Assembly (NCBI GenBank): GCA_036345935.2
Contig: JADWOT020000009.1
Location: 13,934,148-13,998,147, forward strand
Direction: 5' to 3'
DNA: 64,000 nt
Source of the DNA: Taenia hydatigena
Lineage: Eukaryota > Platyhelminthes > Cestoda > Cyclophyllidea > Taeniidae
Shown: piece after piece, positions 12,601 to 26,443 of the stretch
Layout of the letters: each line of letters begins with the position of its first letter
Position numbering within the stretch: position 1 is the stretch's first letter
Position numbers and translations under genes: made by a program
The notes under the pieces: generated by a model
What the model saw: only the letters and a program-made list of their open reading frames with translations
Told to the model about the DNA's origin: nothing
Databases searched by the model: none

Positions 12601-15600
12601 TGGCTTTAGAATCTCAGAAGTTAATTGACTTGACAGAGGCGGATGTGAATGCCGGAAGTTGTTTGCTGGCATGTACTGCAAATCGTGTTTGGTTGGGAAG
12701 CATCAAGCTCTTGTCACTGTCAGGACGCCTAAGTCGGCTCTGTTAAGAAGGCTTGAAGCTCACAACGTAGGTACCTCGACATCTACCAGTTGTGAGACAG
12801 TCACTACAGCTGACTCACTGACCCAGTGGGATGGCGGTGTGGGCTGTGCTAGCCCCTTCCCCTCCAGCAACTGGACGTTAGAGATGAAGGTGTTAGGGGA
12901 GAAAGGGCACAATGCCACCTCACTTGATGGAGTGAGCAAGTTAAAAGATCGGGAAGACACACACAAGGCGTTGTCTTTGAAATCGGTCTAAAAGAGCGGA
13001 CAAGCATAACCTCAATGGTCAAATGACTGTCGAGCAATGTTTATGGGCCGCGGCATTCACTGTGATATCAAACTTACCTTATACCGACATGGGGATCCAT
13101 CTGCTCACACTTCAATATAGTTAGCTACAACATTTTTCCTGCCATTACTTGCGAAGTAGACTACAGACAACTTTCAGTAGAGCTTAATGGATGTCACTCT
13201 CCTCATCTTGATTTAAAATGCAACTTTCTGTATATCGGTTTTGGAGGTCCATTCGTGACAATCATGCTGCTAATTTTACCATGGTGAAGAGTGGAAAGGA
13301 TCCACCGAGCTCATTTCAGGCATGGATTCAACGCTTACCAGATGCACGAGTGGATGTGCTGATCAAAATGAAATCTCGGTTTCAGCAAACGCATATGCTA
13401 CATCCCAAGCTTATTAATTGTTGAGTCCAGTCATTCATATAATTCCTTCATCAACATTTACCGATTCTTGTTGCCATTTAGCTGATGTCCGCACGCAGAT
13501 TTGATTCAGATTGGAGTGCCTGCAGCCTCGAACTTTATGCCTCAAGCACTGCCACCTATACCGCTCACGCGCTATTGCACTTCTCGTGAGAAAACCCACG
13601 ATGCACTACGTCTGCAACACTTCTCGAGGGGGTGCTTTGGCTCTATTAATTGGTGGGAGGGAGACGCCTCCCACTCCTCATCGTCCGCATTCCTTTCGTG
13701 TGTTGATCTTGAACATAGCAGAACCATTTGTGAAACAGAATAAAAATGTCACCGCATTGAGGGGTCGCAAAGCTGTTGTTGTGATTATGGATTCGGCCAC
13801 AGTCGTAGCCCGGCATTGCGGTGGTTATCAGGGAAACAGACGTGAAACAGCAACACCACACAACATGCACTGAGTTCCACACGTGTCGAATGCTCATCTT
13901 CGTCCACTGCACGTCGAAATGTTCCACGCTGCTGCCCTTCGCGCAATTTTCTCCCATCGTCAACGCCTCTACCCAGTCTCGTCTTATTCTTGCCGTATTT
14001 CTACTCTCCATTCTTCATTGCCTCCTTCTCCCTTGTCCTTTACACTGCGAAAGGCTAGTGTATCGAGAGCTTATATAAATCGAGAACTCAAAGGTAAATA
14101 ACCTTATCCCTTCTTTCCTCCACTTATCATATCAATTTCCTCTCTTTCACCCCTTTTTTCTTTACTCATCATCTTAAGAATTGTCTTAAGTGGTACGATA
14201 ATCATTTGGACCCTTCAAGACACAACTGTGCAGTTGGGTCAAGCGTATCACTCACTTGCCTGGTCCCCATGTTAATTCTATTTTGTCTCACTGTTGAAAT
14301 TGTCTCGAGCCCTTCACCTCTAGTCTCACCACGTATATGGATAATCGACCATTGCATTGCAAAGAATTTTTTGTTCCACCAACACTGTTGGGTGTTTTTA
14401 ATTGTCTGACTAAATTCAGTGGCCGAAGTGGTCAGGTGTGAATGGGTGAGGAAGGACAAATGCCGTGCAATAGTTAAACGTCCATTTGACCGTGTCCTTC
14501 ACCATCAGCCTTAGATCAGCTCACTGCCGTTTCGACAGTATGATATTCTGCCCATGCCTACGGTTTGCTAACCCTTCTCTGCTAAAGCATTCCATATTGT
14601 GATAGACTAGCATTGACTTCAGTAGAACTTCTGATCCGTGAGTTGAAAGCGATAGTCAATTTAACAGTAAACGGCAGATTGGCAAAAGGAAGTCACTCCA
14701 ACATACGCAAAACACTAAAATGATTGCCAGGAAGAGTAGAATTGCTTTGAGGATAAGGTTTTTGTAGAAATGACAGGAAGATAAATCTAGGCCACAATGT
14801 ATCTGATCCTCATTTGACGAGTCATGATGCACTGGGTGGTTGGATTTCATTTTATAACTTTTAACTAAACCTAATTGTTCCCAATGAAATTCAAATTTAC
14901 TGCTGACGCACTGCCCGTGCCTGGCTCGGATTCGAGACATATTGTTATATGCGGTGCTCACGCACAACGATTGCTCAGGATACATCCGCATTGACAGCCA
15001 TCCAACCATCAATGCAGTCTTCGATGTGCCCTGCTGTGAAGAAAGTGCCTACAATATGAGGAATCGCATTATCAAGAAGCAAAGCATACTTGACCTCCTA
15101 ATCACGATCATTCCGCACACTCACAACACCCAGCATGCCATGTAGCAGACGCATGAGTTTTCCACCCATTTGACTTTGCAGTGGCCATTGACACTAATGC
15201 TACTTCCTTCCTTCTCTTCAGCTGTTTTGGTGAAAATAAGTCACGATGCAACCCATTACGATCTGCTCTAAGGAGTATCATCACACCCACCATAACTGTT
15301 CGTCAACTTACCGCTTCCCTCATGCCATCATCTCGTCCCAAACATTCGCGCTTGCATCTGCCTAATGAAATGCCTATTCGGCAAGTTATGGACTCCTTTC
15401 ACACCTGACTTTTGTCAGCGCTTGATGCATTTTACCTGTAGCGCCATGGATTTTGGCGAAGAAAATAGATTATTTGTGAGTCAAAAATGGCGAATGGGCT
15501 TGCAAATGAACCGCGAAATGGGACATGCTCATGCATGGGTCAGATGTTAGCAAACTGAACAAGGCATCATGCCCTACTGGGCGGCTTGTACGGCCACTTG

Positions 15601-16815
15601 ATGTTCAAAGCAAGAAAAGTGGACGATTGATTGCGTCTGCATCAGGACCGGTCTGAAGCATGTTTAACGTTTGGAGAACACGCAGAGAATGCCAGCTGCT
15701 AACTCAAATGCCTTTGCATCGTTCCCTTTGCAAATTGGACTAGAACCAGACCACTGAAGCATCGAGCAATTTTGCGTTCCAAATAAGCTGTTGAGTAGTA
15801 GATGAGTTGAGGCTGCGAATCAATGCTGATTTGATTCCGCTCATTTTGTACGAAGTGCCACCACGTCGAATTTTCAATTTGATTTTTTGGCATGAGTTAA
15901 ACACATAACAGCAATCAACCCCTCATAGAACGGCTTTGCTTTACTACGATTGCGGTGAGAGCTCGTGTCGCTGCATTTTCATCATCGCCCACTGTGCTCA
16001 CTCAACATTCAGCACTTTTGTCAAGCTTCAGATCTTCCAGAAGAAACTCGTCCATTGCCTTTCAAAAAAACAACATAATTGATGAACTACTTAGCACACT
16101 TGGTAGCACTTCAATTGGACTAATTTCCTCAGAGCATTTGACTTGCATCACTGACTAATGCTGACACTAATACAATAAACAACTCGTTCACTTTAAACCA
16201 TCTGTAAGAAGAGGGATCCATTAGAGAATCGCACCTTGAGTTTGTCGATATCCGGCGATAGGCATATGCTTCATGCAAGCCGCATTTAGGAGAGCCAACC
16301 CTCTGCAAGAGTAGGGAGAGGAAAGGGTGCGTTGTGTTCTCCATGGCGTTTTGACAAGGTATTCAGCCTTGATGACCAGTTAGAATATGGGTTTGCCTAC
16401 TTTGGTCACTAATGTGGCACACGTAATTCACTGCAATAATGGGGACGCATAAAACAGCCCAATTGTGTGCCTAATTTGGCCATTACCTGTGCCCATATCT
16501 AACCCCGTCCACACCTCGTGCATTCCATCCAATTCAGTGGAAACAATGGGACCTCAAAAGCGATACACTTTGCTTTGATTGTAGCACACTAGAAGTGGTC
16601 CATTGTTCCCATTCATATTTGTAGCTGCAATGTGCTTGGTGAAGTATATATAGCATGAGCACAAAGCTCTTGGTCTATAAGTGACATATTAGCCCTCCTC
16701 GATGGTAACGTACCCCGTGGTCTTCATCGCGATCCAGGGCATTTGGGTTTGTGAAGACTCAACTTCTGCAACTTTAATGCATATTTAGAGCGCATTTAGG
16801 CACAGATCATCACAG
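3658..16815. other. 13-kb stretch with no recognised gene
   Basis: I see no domain-bearing open frame here. Weak exon-like islands occur. One is about 8,571-8,679 (+), between a ttttag acceptor and a gtaagg donor. Others are about 12,523-12,620 (+), about 13,318-13,420 (+) after a tttcag, and 14,942-15,100 (+). They could be 5' exons of the polycystin-like gene that begins to be recognisable at 16,816, or chance. No promoter, CpG-rich island or transposon terminus was identified. Confidence 0.35.
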
Positions 16816-19800
16816 AAGATTCGTGAGACTGCTTTCGACTTTACGTACAACTTTGAATGTCCAGACGTAGTGTTTGTGAACGAAATTTTCCAGTGCAACC
16901 TCACAGTGCTCGACGAAAACAGAGTTGCACCTACACCGAAATGACAGGGCAGCCCACTGTTTGGTCAGGAATCTACAGGTTCGTCAGCATTTAATGCTGT
17001 GCTGTGATGTGTCATGCGCAGTCATTAATACCTACTAGAAGTGTCTCACTGACGACTATTGTCTTGGGAGCACAAAATACACGCATACACGTGTATGCCA
17101 TGCTGATTTCAAGAGCCACAGTCAGAATTGGACACGTTTATTCGTTTTAGGAGGCAACCTCTTACCTCTTGGTGTCGCATCACTGAAGCACCCTCAAGGC
17201 AGTTCAATAAATTGCCCTTTACCAGAGATGTTTGTCCGCGGTCCCTCGACCTCTGAATCGCGTCATCTTCGTTCCATTTCAATGGCGATAGATGGAGTCG
17301 AAATCAAGATTACAGTGAGTCAGCAAACACACGTAGATGGACAGGCAGATAGGTAGAGAGGGGCAGAAATAGACATTGCCAAGCCTACTTTGTCCTATAA
17401 TATCGCCAGTTCCGCCTAATTTGTTGCTATACTTATCATTGTTAGCACCACTTGAGCTTCTTGCCTTTCATAATCCATCCCTAATGAGAGCAACAACAAC
17501 TTTCTTGAAGCATGACCTTCCTCCTTGTTCTGGCACAAGCATGGTGGATTATAGAGGCAAAGCTGCTTTGAATACAGAACCTAGGTTTCATGCTAAGCGT
17601 CTGGTACGTACTACTCTGTCACTATTTCATTCCTCACCTCCAGCTTCTCTTCGCCCTTCATTTTCTTCTTGCCACCATTCTCGCCTTCGTACTCCCTTGC
17701 CTCCTACATATTTTGCCACTCTTTACACACCTGCGCTTCTTCTCCCCATATAGGTATGGACAAAACTAACCAGAAGCCTAAAATTCGATTGCGTATAACC
17801 AAAGATCCATGCAATCTCTCAAGAGGCGATGAAATTCGACTCGAATCCAGCGATAGAATGGCATGCGTATGGGCAGGCGGAGTGCATCCACAACCATCGA
17901 ATCACTTGATTCCTGCTGTAAGTTAGCTGCTCCTGCACAAATCGTATGATTTGTTGTCCAATCTGTCTCTCACACAAGTGTATCATTCGTTCCAAAAAGA
18001 CCCACTGGTAATTACCGTTTGGGTGTGTAGAAGGGCTGACAGGCTGATCGTAGGTGGGACCCTCAGAAATGATGGTGGATTACGTGTTTTCCCTTGTTGT
18101 GGACAAACTGCAGTGGAAACGCTTGCTTTATAGAGTTGCATAGGACTGATTGATATCATGCGGTGGATAGAAATCATTTGTCAAGGGCTAGATATAATTT
18201 GGACTCAGCGAGTAACACCTCTTGATTTCTGCCAAATTATTCAGGGAGGTGCTCTCATGCTTACCACTCTCACAGGTTCTCAGAAATGATTTCACTTTCA
18301 AAATTGTGAGACAGGTGGCCAGTCGATCAACGAATGGTTGGTTATTAGGTTTTGAAGCGATGAGTTGATTATTTATTGATCTTCAGTTAGGACTGGAATG
18401 TGAGGTCTCTGTAGGGTCTGTAATTTATTGCGGATGGGCATACACTGTTACATTTACTCTATGCCAATCAATCAATCCATTTGCAGTTGCCCACAAATGG
18501 GCTCTTAAAGCGGCCAAGTATGAAGGGGTCTTATTCATGAGGGCAAGAATTAGCACAACTGTGTCAGGTCGCACTTGCGAAGGCTACGTGTGGTGGCCTA
18601 TAGACCGGCTTATCCAATATGCAGGCCGACACTGATTTGCAGGTACAGCTGGACGTGTATTTGAGCAGAGCAATACATATCCGTGGATCTTTCGCCCAAG
18701 AAGGTGCGCACTCAGTGGCAGCCGTATTGGAAACCCATGAATGGGAACAAAATACTGCACCAAGACGTGTAGAAATTCCAATCAATGTGGTCCCCATCAA
18801 CGCCCAATCAAACTCAGCATCTGGTATGCTTACTTTGCTGAGTTAAGCATATTAATTTCGCTTCCTCAATGATAGGGTTATTCAAACCAAAAATTGCTAG
18901 AATTGCCATATTTGAGAAAGTGGGATCAAAGCTCTTCTCCGGATGTGGAAAACGGTTGGATATCTTTAGCAGTGGGAGCAGAATCCCATTCAAGGCAGAT
19001 GTCATTAAAGAAAGCGTCAAAGAAGTAACGTGGTGTCTCGCAAATCGACAAAATCCCAATCAGAATTCCGAGAAAGTGGTAGGGAGTGCTGAATACACAA
19101 CTGACTTCGTTGTAGCCGTAAGTGACTCATATTGGCAGTAAAATTGAATGCACTGCAGGTGGCAGGCCAATATGCAATAACTGCTGTCGCGAATGGTGAT
19201 GAAGGCACCAGTTTAAAAGCCAGCCATTTTCTCGAAGTCCTTGATGGTGAGGACTTTGCTCTCGCGTGTGAGAAGTACCAACGAAGTAGCATTGATGTGA
19301 CTCAATCCGATTTGTCGCTTCCAAGTTTATGGTCCATGCCTTTGCCATTCGAACACCCTCACGGAACTGACAACTTCCACTACTTTCCATGGGACGATCA
19401 GAACATATGTCTTTCGCCGAGGTTATGGTTTAATTCACCATCCGATTCTGATCCAAATGAGGCAAGCACATCTACAAGCACTGTGGTTGATCTTCCTGCT
19501 TTCCTTAGAGCACTGATGTCCTATACGCAAAAGTGAGTGTCCCAGCAGAAGGAAGAACATTTGAGGTGAATGAGGTGGATGGCGATATATGTCTGCCTCC
19601 GACCGAATTGAAGCTGGGTGAACATTACGAAATGACTGTCTACATCAACGCATCTATCAGAAACTATGAGGACACCCACAAAATTCGGCAGAAGAGGAGT
19701 TTGGAAGCAAAGTTATCTGTTCGGTAAGAAGTGCATTGCTTTATCGCGCAACTTAGTAGAGTCACACGGCCTCGAATTACCGCGGCGACATCGGTCATAC

Positions 19801-22800
19801 GATCACCTGAACATGTGGTCATCAGCGCTACAATTGATGGTCACATTGACTTGAAAAGTGCCGAAATATATTGGCATTTTTAGTCACGTTTCCTAATGCT
19901 ACAATTAAGAATATTTTGGATGAATCGTGGCGTTATGGAGAAGGTAAACTCTTGCATGTCTTCTAAACTATGAGGGGCATTTGGGTGAGGAAGAAAATGT
20001 CAGTTGGACAAGAGGATAGAGCGAGGTGCAGAGTAAGCACAATCAAATGCTTATGAAACAACTGCAGCATTTATGCACTGTCCTCAAAGCGAACTCTGCA
20101 GGGAGACATTCCGTGAAGTGACTGAACTAACCTTCAACAGTCAACAATTATGCCACAGGTCATGTGCAGGTTAGCTGTCTAGTGATTGTATCGCCGCACA
20201 TACAATACCCAAGTCGCTTTATGCGAGTAGGTATCCGTAGACTAGACGACACCCCATACCACCACACACTACTGCATATGCATGGACTCGCATGCACACG
20301 GACATACACTCACAGATCCACCAGCTAGCACCGTCGCATGACGTCTTCAATAGGCGCGCTTCTAATGGGCAAACTCATGAGATGCCTGTGGTAGCTAGGC
20401 TGCCAGATCCCATTAAAATGCATAAAGTCAAATGTTGGTGCTTGAATCGAATGCCTCTTTCATCTTTGTCCAGCTGTTAATTTACACATGTAAGTATGTG
20501 TGCGTCTTTCCTTTCGCCAGGTTTGGGCACAAGCACCTTTGTGATTTTTCCTCACTTCATCCGTCAGCTGCTGAATGGAACAGAACTGAGTGTCTGTATG
20601 CCAGTGAATCAGGATTATCATGTTCATCTGCAATCCTGTCAACACCTAGAGGTGCAGTTCACCACCACATGCAATGATTGCTTCCTTGAAGCTCCCAATT
20701 TCATACACGAGTTTCAACGTGTCTGCGTAGTCTGCAACTGTCTCCCGATAGAAGGGACTTTTGAGTTCTATGGTATCTTGGTTTCTTACTGGCGTTGATG
20801 CAAAAAACCTTTCTTGTAGCAAAGACACCTAAGAACCAGTTAACAGTCGGTATTTCTGCAAATCTCTCATTTTGTGGCATTTTGCCCCTGGATGCGGAAG
20901 GCATTCAGATGTGCATTCGTAGTCTGCCAAATTCTAGTTTATACATCAACAAGTGCTTCCCTGCTATCAAGGTGGGTGGATTTGGACCCCATTCTCTGCT
21001 ATGCTTGTCTACGTATCCACTTATTCCCGCTTCCCTTGTTCCTCATCTTATCTATTTATGCACATCTATCCCTCCACCCACTCACACACCTATCCAACCA
21101 TCTATTCACATCTCGATTCGACAGCATGTGGGTTATAGGACATACTAGCTGTGGCTGCGCTTTTACATTTGTAGTTTGTTTATGGCACACCGAATGAATT
21201 GGGAAAACAAATGGACGACCTTTTATCCGGTAAAAATGACATACTGGAAAAGGCGATTGCCTCCGAAGATCCGAACACCATTTTGGGAGCCATTCAGGCA
21301 ATATGCGCACAAATCGGGGCATTCATTGAAACCGGTCTCACTCAGAGTAGGCAGCGTATTTGTCGAATCTTCGCTTCTCCCTTCAATGAGTCGAACGAAC
21401 CACTTTTACAAATTTGCTTCTCACTACTTCAGATACGTCCGCTGCAGCAGATCAGAAACGCGCGACTTTAGCCAAGGCTTGCCCTTCTCTTTTTCAATTT
21501 ACAATAAAATTCTGCTCGTTCATGCCCATTTTGCGTAAACATTTCTGACTAAATGATGTTTTCTGCATTGACCAACCAATCAGGGCCCAGACAAATTCAT
21601 GCTGAACGTAGTGGCTTGAGAATTTCTTCTGCCAACGCTTTACTTTGATCGTATTTAACCCTGCAGTTGACAAAAAAGCTAGTCGAAGCACTGGAACATG
21701 TCAGTCTGGTCAATTATGAGCACCTGCTCCCCTTGCCGTCTGGCCTCGAAGCCATTTCCACCGCCGCCGGAGAAATCACCTCTACAACAATCAATCGCAT
21801 CCGGTCGAAGCTTGACGAGGTGGCGTATGCGTTACCGCAACTGCTAAGTGACTCTTCATATCAGAACGTCTTCAATCTGGTCCGCAGATTCACTAACATC
21901 GGTGTCTATCTTCTTGAGGTACTTTGCCAAACAAAACTGATGCCTTATCATAGGGAATGCGCTACCAACATGACAATCCCACTCCCTCACTCAAACGCTT
22001 CCAGCCACAAAAACTTGACTACGACACAGGCATTGATGCAGATCGTAAGTTGACGTCGCTGCATCTATTTTCATCTTACGCGCCTTAGTGCGCATAGAAG
22101 TCGGATGGCCAACTCAAATATCCTGTGGACCCTTGGGCATCGTAGTATATGCTTATTCTAGTGTTTGTCACCCCGATTAACGGTGCACAAATCGACCGAG
22201 TTAGGTGTGCATTGGTTAAACCGTGCGCAAAGGGAAGCAGTACTTCATGCAATACCACTACGACTGCAGCTCTTGCTAAATCTGTGGCAGTTAGGTGATG
22301 TCACTTCTATTTTCAGCTGTGGATTCCATCGACGCATTGATTTTGAAGCACATACGAGAAGTGCAAAGGCTGTCGGTGAGTCATTTCTGCTTGCATTCGA
22401 TTTATTAAAGTAAGGATTAGGACCATGTTTGACACTTGCATCCATTTATTTATTTATTTTCGTTCAGTGACTTTTATTTTATATTATTAATTGAATCAGA
22501 TTTATCTTCTCCTTCACTGCTTCATTCTCTCACCTCAGTAATTTGGGGGTTGTCTGTGCCTGAAAGAAACGTATGCTTCCAATGCTTTTTAGGCGAAATC
22601 ACTGACTGAGGTGCTGGCAAGGATAGATAGCCTACTGGCAGGCAGCCTCCATGAAGTGCTTGTTTCTGGGAGTTCCATGTTCCATGCCGATTTCAGCGCA
22701 GGCGGTTTTGTTCGCTTCTGTTGTGTAATGGCGTGGAATCTCTCCCATGATGGCGGAGCCTGTGGTGAAAGGAATATTGCCATTCCAAACAACACAGACT

Positions 22801-25435
22801 TGCGGAATCACGAGGATGTTGTAATACGTGTGGGTATCACCACCTATTCTGCTCTACAAATCGCATTTGCACAATTCACCTAATGCATTATTGTCAAATT
22901 TGTAGACAAGTCGTTTTGCAGAAAACATCTACCCCTTCTTCAACCAAGGCCTGTATAATCCACGATCCAGCCTTGCATCACTAGCATTCTACGCGAAAGG
23001 AACGGCACTCGCTTTGTCCGACACCCAGCTTCCGTTCCGTTTTGCACTCACAAAGGTTAGTCTTCATGCCACTGTTTAAGAACATGGTGACAGTTCCAAA
23101 AAACCGCGTAAATGGCTACTGTCTTCTGCATAGAACACAGCTGCAAGCGGCGTCACAAGCAGTGATGCGGAGTTTGGGGACCAGCAAGTGCAACTACCAG
23201 AACCCATCGTAGCTGTAGACGGAACACTAGTTCATCAGCTTCTCATCATGCACAGGTTTGGGATTCACCAACCGGAAGTTGATTTCGTTTTTCAATTGCA
23301 TCCCATTGAAACCGCATCCTGTCCACAATACTTGGTGGTTGCGAGGTGCGTTCACACCACTAGCATGCTCCATTGTGAGGCTGATGCTGCAAAGAGCTAT
23401 TGCTTCTTGACTCCTAGCTTCACCATTCCACCGAATCTGCAAGTCCTGGACAATCACGGCTCCTTCTACTGGGCTATGCTTCCATCCTCGACCTCAGCTT
23501 GCAGTGAGTTGCCACCTCCTTCCGAGTGCTGATTAAACCATGAAATAATCCACTGTGCCGCTTTGGCTAGAAAACGTGTCCAACGCCGGGAAAAAGCAAC
23601 TGGTCTACTCTCTGTACATCTACCTAGACGTCTTAGGTAGGCTTAAAGCCGAGGCGGATGCGCGGACGAAGCACTTGAAAATGCGAGCAGAGAAGCTAAA
23701 TCTCTTCTACATTGGGCATCGTCAGCTCTCAGCAAATGAACTGAATCACTACGGCGAAAGCAATCCACCACCTATGCCATATCCATTCAGAGGTCAGATT
23801 AACACGACTGCTTATGTGTCGGTTATGTTGCCTTCGTGTGTCTATATAACGCCAGGCGAAGATGCGTGGCGTAACAGCGGATGTAAGGTGAGCTTCTCTC
23901 GCATTTAAATCTCATCAAATTGCTCATATTGAATCAAATCACATGGCTTTGAGGAGGATCGTTGCTGATTTGTAGGTATGTTGACAAAAACACCTTTCGA
24001 TTCTGTTCTTCACCATAACTCAAAGCTTATATTAGCACCCAGGAAACACTAATAACGTAATGCAAGAATTTGTCCGCACAAGTCACCTCTCCGAAAATAT
24101 GCATTAGCCAAATTTCCCACAATAGCAAGGAGCGCAAGTCCCGCCTGGTACTCGCACTGTAGTGGCCAATATTTGTGGATGCATTTGCCAATCATCGCTG
24201 CGATGCAATTGACCTCGCGCTCTACTTCGTCACGACATGTGTCATGTGTTGATCAGGTGTGCAGAAGTCAAACACTAGGTAATTTGGTCAAAGATTCGCG
24301 AAAATGGCTGCTAAGGCTAAATGTACGATCGCGATTGAGATGCCGTGCCACATGCGCATAGGGGTGTGCAATCGTGTTTGAGACTTTGAACACAGAAGTC
24401 GAAATGGCCCGGTACTGACTCACGAAGCATCCCATCACAGTAGGAACAGTACTTGCAGCCTCCTGTTCTTACGCGCATTTTAGGCTACGATGGCATCTCT
24501 TTGTTCGTGAATACTTGTTGCACTGCTGCACACCTCACACACATGCACGCAGAGTCGCAATCACCTACCTTCGCGATTAACAGCCCTTGTACTGATTTGG
24601 AAAGTGGCGCGTCTGGGAACAACTATTGACGGTCACAACCAATAAATCAATCAATCAATCAACCTCCAAAGCCGCACATCGTAATAAGATGGAGGCAACT
24701 CCTCCGCTATGTGTTGTATGAGATTGTGGGTGCGCTTTGAAACGAATGTCAACCCAGTCCAGACAATGAAATACGATGATATTTGTTCTGCCTTTCATGC
24801 ATCGAAGGTCGTGCCTTCACCCAACCGGGATGAGGTTCTCTGTGAGTGCACACACTTGACTACCTTCACAGCAGGCATCACTCCCATGCTTGATTCCGCT
24901 CAATTCAAGTACATTCTTCAGTGGGGCCACTCAATGCGATTCCACACTTCTGCATACATGGTCATCATTGCAGTTGCATCGCCACTACTCCTGAAGGCAT
25001 GCACGGCGAGGAAGCACCACTGATGCAAAGTGAGGACATTTGACATTGGTTCAAGAATTAATGTTTGCTATATTGAGTGCTTTTCCTTGGGCGCGAATAT
25101 AATTGGTCTTCTGTAGCATCCAAGATTCCAACCTTTCAGCCACATTATCTATAGATAAATGCTACATTTCCGCTTGCAAGCATCTCACAGTGCGGTCAAT
25201 AAAGCTGAAGAGAGACTTCTCTTTAGCTCAAGAACCTGGTTTGTTGTTTCATGCCCTCCTACTTCTTGCCCTTACTTCCTCCTCTGTTGCACCGTAATTT
25301 ATGGAGTGCAGTCATCACCTTGTATCCAATTAATCACTTGTCCTCTGGTTCGCACGTGGATAGGTGCTTGCGGTATCTGGAGAAGACGACGCCTTGTTGG
25401 GAGGCACGCCTTTATTCGGGTTAGCCACTAATCAG
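16816..25435 (+). CDS. Polycystin-1-like receptor, extracellular part to first membrane segment (multi-exon)
   Basis: A polycystin-1 family protein: a large membrane receptor with REJ/GAIN ectodomain, GPS autoproteolysis site and a PLAT-bearing membrane region. Supported exons are 16,816-~16,923; 17,754-17,917; 18,643-18,823; 18,876-19,117; 19,159-19,461; 19,509-19,723; 19,757-19,943; 20,521-20,772; 20,820-20,971; 21,175-~21,346; 21,667-22,044; 22,317-22,375; 22,593-22,829; 22,906-23,055; 23,134-23,503; 23,571-23,887; 24,808-~25,020; 25,364-25,435. Many consecutive phases agree (for example 19,943 to 20,521, 20,772 to 20,820 and 23,503 to 23,571). REJ-like patterns include PEHVVISATIDGHIDL and LLNGTELSV. 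The 5' end is not seen. Two joins do not keep frame unless a homopolymer base is changed (see findings), and the 22,044 to 22,317 join is also out of phase. EDDALLGGTPLFGLATNQ, at 25,364, fits the linker that precedes PLAT. The family assignment is good; which polycystin-1 paralogue this is remains open. Confidence 0.7.
19462..19508 (+). other. Candidate 47-nt GC-AG intron
   Basis: The upstream frame ends in phase 0 at SDSDPNE. The next frame, STDVLYAKVSVPAEG, opens after a strong pyrimidine tract ending ttag. The only phase-0 donor is GAG|GCAAGC, a typical GC-type donor. Confidence 0.5.
19724..19756 (+). other. 33-nt micro-intron
   Basis: The donor CG|gtaagaag and acceptor acttag lie 33 nt apart. 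Joining them gives codons CG+T and keeps the REJ-like frame open (LSVR then RVTRPRITAATS). This is close to the minimum length for spliceosomal introns. Confidence 0.6.
24808..25020 (+). CDS. GPS motif and first membrane helix exon of the polycystin-1-like gene
   Basis: This exon completes the GPCR proteolysis site. The preceding exon ends WRNSGCK (phase 0, 23,887), and this one continues to VLCECTHLTTFTAG, giving the two-part cysteine pattern of GPS with the HL-T cleavage position. The hydrophobic stretch YMVIIAVASPLLLK follows directly, as TM1 does in polycystin-1 proteins. The frame meets TGA at 25,021. An unseen donor before it, or premature termination, cannot be told apart from the sequence. 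Confidence 0.75.
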
Positions 25436-26443
25436 GTTTGACGAGCCACTAGTCTACGTCTCCGGCAATAATTTTAAGGCAAAGCCATATCATGCCACTT
25501 CCGTGTTATGCCAGTGGCACCATCAGATGGTCTTCCTACTAGCAAGGACTGCATAGTTTGTGCCGATGAACACCACGATTCGTGTAGTCTTGCATATCAC
25601 AAAGCCGATATCATTCCCATCAATGCTCCCATGTCATAAATGAAGTGCGCATGGACAAATTTTGCCAATCAGTCAACAGACAAAGAATTCATTACGTACA
25701 TTTACAATCTTCACTCGAATTCGGCATTCACGTGAATATTGGCTTGCTTGAAAAGCATCTATGTTGAACATATTTGACTGAGTAATGCACCATTTTTCGG
25801 GGCCTTCGAGGAAATAGGATCAAGTAAATCGGCTGATTGGTTGCACGATAGTATGAATATCTAGAGCTGGAGACTACTCTGTCCTACAAAGCAATCGCAT
25901 GCTAACCTTTGTACGAGTCATTTGAACAGTAGTTGAGGAGCACAGCGCTAACAACCGAGAGTCTCCTAATGTCCTCTCATCGAACGACAATCAAGAAAAT
26001 AACCTTGTTAAGCAAGGTGGTCAAGCTGGTGTGGCAAATAGAGATGCAGTGCCTTCTGGATAGAGATTTATCATAATGCAAATGTGCTAAATGTCCTAAA
26101 CATCTAGTAATCCAGGATCACTGGTGCAACCAGTGATTTTGAGAACTATAGAAGTAACTTATTTACGCGAGTTCAAAGGAAGGCTAGTCGCTTTTGATTT
26201 CTGCTGAACCTGCTAGATTCCATTAGGTTTTATGAACTTTTTACCCATGCGCACATTAGCTTTAATCTAAAGCCTGCCAAACTACTAGCGGGACTAGCTA
26301 ACGCAATCATTTAGGTTTTCGTACAATCATTGCTCATCTCTTCCACAGCAATCTGCGCATTATTGAATTCTCAGTCCATGTCATCAGTCATAGTTGTGAA
26401 GGTAGGTGGGCCTTGACGAGGATGTCTAGGCATGGGAATCGTN
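25436..26443. other. Unique sequence left of the palindrome
   Basis: Presumed intron of the polycystin-like gene. No exon is seen on the plus strand. At its right end the minus-strand exon described at 26,371 crosses into the palindrome, and the window's single ambiguous base (N) is at 26,443. Confidence 0.4.

Noticed and set aside
24640..24665. Tandem tcaa repeat as a CRISPR or satellite array
   Set aside because: Only about five 4-bp units; an ordinary microsatellite.
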